Shown one piece after another: positions 4,096 to 5,955 of a stretch of 5,955 bases of DNA. The DNA is from Spirochaetales bacterium (GTDB lineage: Bacteria > Spirochaetota > Spirochaetia > SZUA-6 > DRHE01), in contig JAGLQP010000132.1 of assembly GCA_023136785.1 (NCBI GenBank), positions 1 through 5,955 of the forward strand, in the 5' to 3' direction. Within the stretch, counting starts at the first letter, position 1. Every line of letters starts with the position of its first letter. The position numbers and the translations under genes were made by a program. The notes under the pieces are model-generated. The model worked only from the letters and a program-made list of their open reading frames with translations, made no database searches and was not told the DNA's origin.

Positions 4096-5955
4096 TCAGA
4101 ATAGCCGAGAGATCCGTTTAACCTTCACGGAGAAGGCCCCCATCTCCTCCTCTACCACCCCGGACAGCAGAAACAGTCCTCCGCCGTCGATCCGGCTGCA
4201 AACGGAGCGAAACACCGAAGGATAGAGGACGGTTTCGAACAGTGAAAACTCATCCTCGAAGCTGACGAATACCAATGGCTCGCCGGTCCGGGTAAGTACT
4301 TCCTTGCCGGCGGCCACCAGTCCGACCAGGCTCACCTGCCGGCCGATGAATCGGGGTAACTCCTGGGAACGAATCAGATGCGGGAACCCGAGCCGCTTGC
4401 CCAGACGGCGGGCCCGGGAGCGAAAGATGGAAACCGGATGCCTGGAGACCAAAAGACCCAGGGTGCGGATCTCGTCGAGCAGCTTCACCCCCTCGGGGTA
4501 GTCAGGGACTGCGGGAATTTCCCGGGCGAACAGTCCCTCGATTCTTTCGGTTCGGAAATACCGCCACAACAGCTGAGGCCGGAACATCCCTTCGGAGATC
4601 CCGTCCAGGGCACCCGAACGTACGAGCAAGCGGATTTCCAGAAGCCCCGGGCTCAGCCGCCTGAGAAAATCCGCGTACCCTGTGAACAATCCTCCCCTTC
4701 CCCGTTCGTTTAGCAGCTTCTGAACGAAGGTTCGACTGATGCCCCGCAGCTGGCCCAAACCGATCCTCAAGGCACCCCCCTCCGCGGTGTAGGCCACCTC
4801 GCTCCTGTTGACATCGGGAAGCAGGATGGCTACTCCCAATCTGCGGCACTCGTTGAGGTAGGTCTGGCGGGAGTAGTATCCGCCTCCATTGTCGATCACA
4901 GACACGAAGAACTGGAGGGGGAAATGGTACTTCAGATAGGCCAGCTTGAAGGAAAGCAGGGCGTAGGAGGCGCTGTGGGCTTTGCAGAAGGAATAGCCCT
5001 GGAAGGAACAGATCATGTCCCATAACTGAGCCAGGGCAGCCACGGGAGTTCCTCTCCGGGCGCCTTTGCTAAAAAAAAGCTTCCGGAACCTCTCCAGGTC
5101 GGAGGAACCGAATCTTGCCGACAGGGTCTTGCGCAGCCGATCCGCCTGCCCGGGGCTGAAACCCGCCTCCGTCGTGGCCACGCGGGAAATATCCTCCTGG
5201 TAGATCATCAGCCCATAGGTTTGATCGAGGACCGGACTCGGGGCGCGGTAGGGTGCTCCGTGCAGGCGCAGGAGAAACTCCCGGATGCAGCGGTTGGCTG
5301 CCGGGCGGATGATCGAGGTGGCCATGACCAGGTGCTCGTAGTCTCCCCTGCCCATCTTGCGCAGTAGCTGCCGGGTCGCCGGGGACTCCACGTAGAAGAT
5401 CCCAACGGTGTCCCCCCGGGCGATCATCCGCCGGGTCTCCCGGTTTTCCACCCCATCGAGACCGTCCCAGGTGAGCTTGGAGGCGGGCGGGGCGGCACCG
5501 GAGATCTGCCGGTTCACCAGCTCGATCGTGTCACGGAGCACCGCCAGCGAGCGGTTGCCGAGCAGGTCGATCTTGACCAGCCGGGCCCCTTGGGCGCTGT
5601 CTCTGTCCCAGGCGATCAAGGGGTACCCCAAAGGCGAGCTTTGCACGTGGGTGTACTCCGTGATGGCCCCGGGGGTGATCACCACGCCTCCGCAGTGCGT
5701 TCCCAGGTGTCGAGGCAGGCCTTGAATGGCCCGGGCGGCGGAGAGGAGAAAATCGGGAATCCGTTGGGCCTCGCCGTGCTTGTAGTACTTCACCATCTCT
5801 CCGATCTCCCGCTCCGGCAGTCCGTACGCCTTGGCGGATTCCCGCACGGCCGAGCGGGGGCCAAAGGTCACATGATCCGCCACCATGCCGACGCACCCTG
5901 GATAGCTGTCGAATACGTAGCGAAGCACCTTGTCCCGCTCGTCCCAGGGAAAGTC
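4096..5955 (-). CDS. dnaE: DnaE-family DNA polymerase (Pol III alpha-like), C-terminal 619 codons
   Basis: The frame is open to the right edge, so this is the C-terminal part of a C-family polymerase. The GTG at 5928 is an internal valine, not a start. Counting from the edge, residues 1-2 (DF in DFPWDERDK) are the end of the PDxDxDF palm motif, so residue 1 is the second catalytic Asp. The third is Asp130 in KIDLLGNRSL (codon 5568-5566). Fingers and beyond follow: YQEDISRVA (252-260), SPGQADRLRKTLS (267-279), and the FCKAHSASYALLSFKLAYLK stretch (323-342). PDVNRSE (380-386) and a helix-hairpin-helix region (about 398-450) come next. IEGLF (472-476) lies where the internal clamp-binding motif sits in E. 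coli alpha, before the conserved GLLVSRHP. An OB fold (about 535-619) ends the protein. No tau-binding C-terminal domain follows, unlike replicative DnaE1. The DLLGNRSL form and short end suggest a paralogue or ImuC/DnaE2-like translesion enzyme, not the main replicase. The PHP domain lies off-window. Confidence 0.92.
   Translation of the reverse strand, partial: DFPWDERDKVLRYVFDSYPGCVGMVADHVTFGPRSAVRESAKAYGLPEREIGEMVKYYKHGEAQRIPDFLLSAARAIQGLPRHLGTHCGGVVITPGAITEYTHVQSSPLGYPLIAWDRDSAQGARLVKIDLLGNRSLAVLRDTIELVNRQISGAAPPASKLTWDGLDGVENRETRRMIARGDTVGIFYVESPATRQLLRKMGRGDYEHLVMATSIIRPAANRCIREFLLRLHGAPYRAPSPVLDQTYGLMIYQEDISRVATTEAGFSPGQADRLRKTLSARFGSSDLERFRKLFFSKGARRGTPVAALAQLWDMICSFQGYSFCKAHSASYALLSFKLAYLKYHFPLQFFVSVIDNGGGYYSRQTYLNECRRLGVAILLPDVNRSEVAYTAEGGALRIGLGQLRGISRTFVQKLLNERGRGGLFTGYADFLRRLSPGLLEIRLLVRSGALDGISEGMFRPQLLWRYFRTERIEGLFAREIPAVPDYPEGVKLLDEIRTLGLLVSRHPVSIFRSRARRLGKRLGFPHLIRSQELPRFIGRQVSLVGLVAAGKEVLTRTGEPLVFVSFEDEFSLFETVLYPSVFRSVCSRIDGGGLFLLSGVVEEEMGAFSVKVKRISRLF

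Noticed and set aside
3235..4104. Plus-strand open frames opposite the two-TM protein gene
   Set aside because: The minus-strand frame has a strong SD, a promoter and membrane segments. The plus-strand frames have none of these.
4502..5023. A 173-codon minus-strand frame, plus others within 4304-5896
   Set aside because: They lie within the DnaE-family gene, whose reading frame carries conserved polymerase motifs throughout. They are Arg/Pro/Ser-rich shadows of a GC-rich gene.
5926..5928. GTG as the start of the polymerase gene
   Set aside because: The frame continues upstream to the window edge and the extra residues (DFPWDERDK) are part of the conserved palm motif, so the GTG is an internal valine.

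Overview
The window most likely comes from a spirochete (Treponema/Spirochaeta-like, moderate GC). The best evidence is the gene at 1266-2498. It encodes an exported beta-barrel protein of the UPF0164 (PorV/FadL-like) type, a family found mainly in spirochetes. This assignment comes from reading the protein, not from a database search.

Layout: (1) 1-1080, minus strand: the 5' part of a gene for an exported TPR-like protein, which runs off the left edge. (2) 1081-1265: a divergent regulatory region with a palindromic -10 hexamer that can be read on both strands, a second promoter-like pair close to the next start, and several short inverted repeats. (3) 1266-2498, plus strand: the UPF0164-type barrel protein with a C-terminal TPR unit. 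(4) 2532-3206, plus strand: rex, the NADH/NAD+-sensing repressor, 33 nt downstream in the same direction and preceded by a perfect 15-bp palindrome. A probable intrinsic terminator follows it. (5) 3253-4032, minus strand: an unrecognised protein with two membrane segments and its own promoter and Shine-Dalgarno site. (6) 4096 to beyond the right edge, minus strand: the C-terminal 619 codons of a DnaE-family DNA polymerase that ends just after its OB domain.

How the genes may work together: the TPR protein and the TPR-tailed barrel protein are both exported and diverge from one control region, so they may act together in the periplasm and outer membrane. rex is probably co-transcribed with the barrel gene, but no canonical Rex operator is visible. 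The DnaE-family gene and the small membrane protein gene are collinear on the opposite strand, converging on rex. The membrane protein gene can probably be transcribed separately. No gene-free stretch exceeds 300 bases. I saw no tRNA, rRNA, CRISPR array or mobile element. No clearly new multi-gene system is evident. The least explained parts are the divergent control region, the TPR/barrel pair, the unknown membrane protein and the polymerase paralogue.
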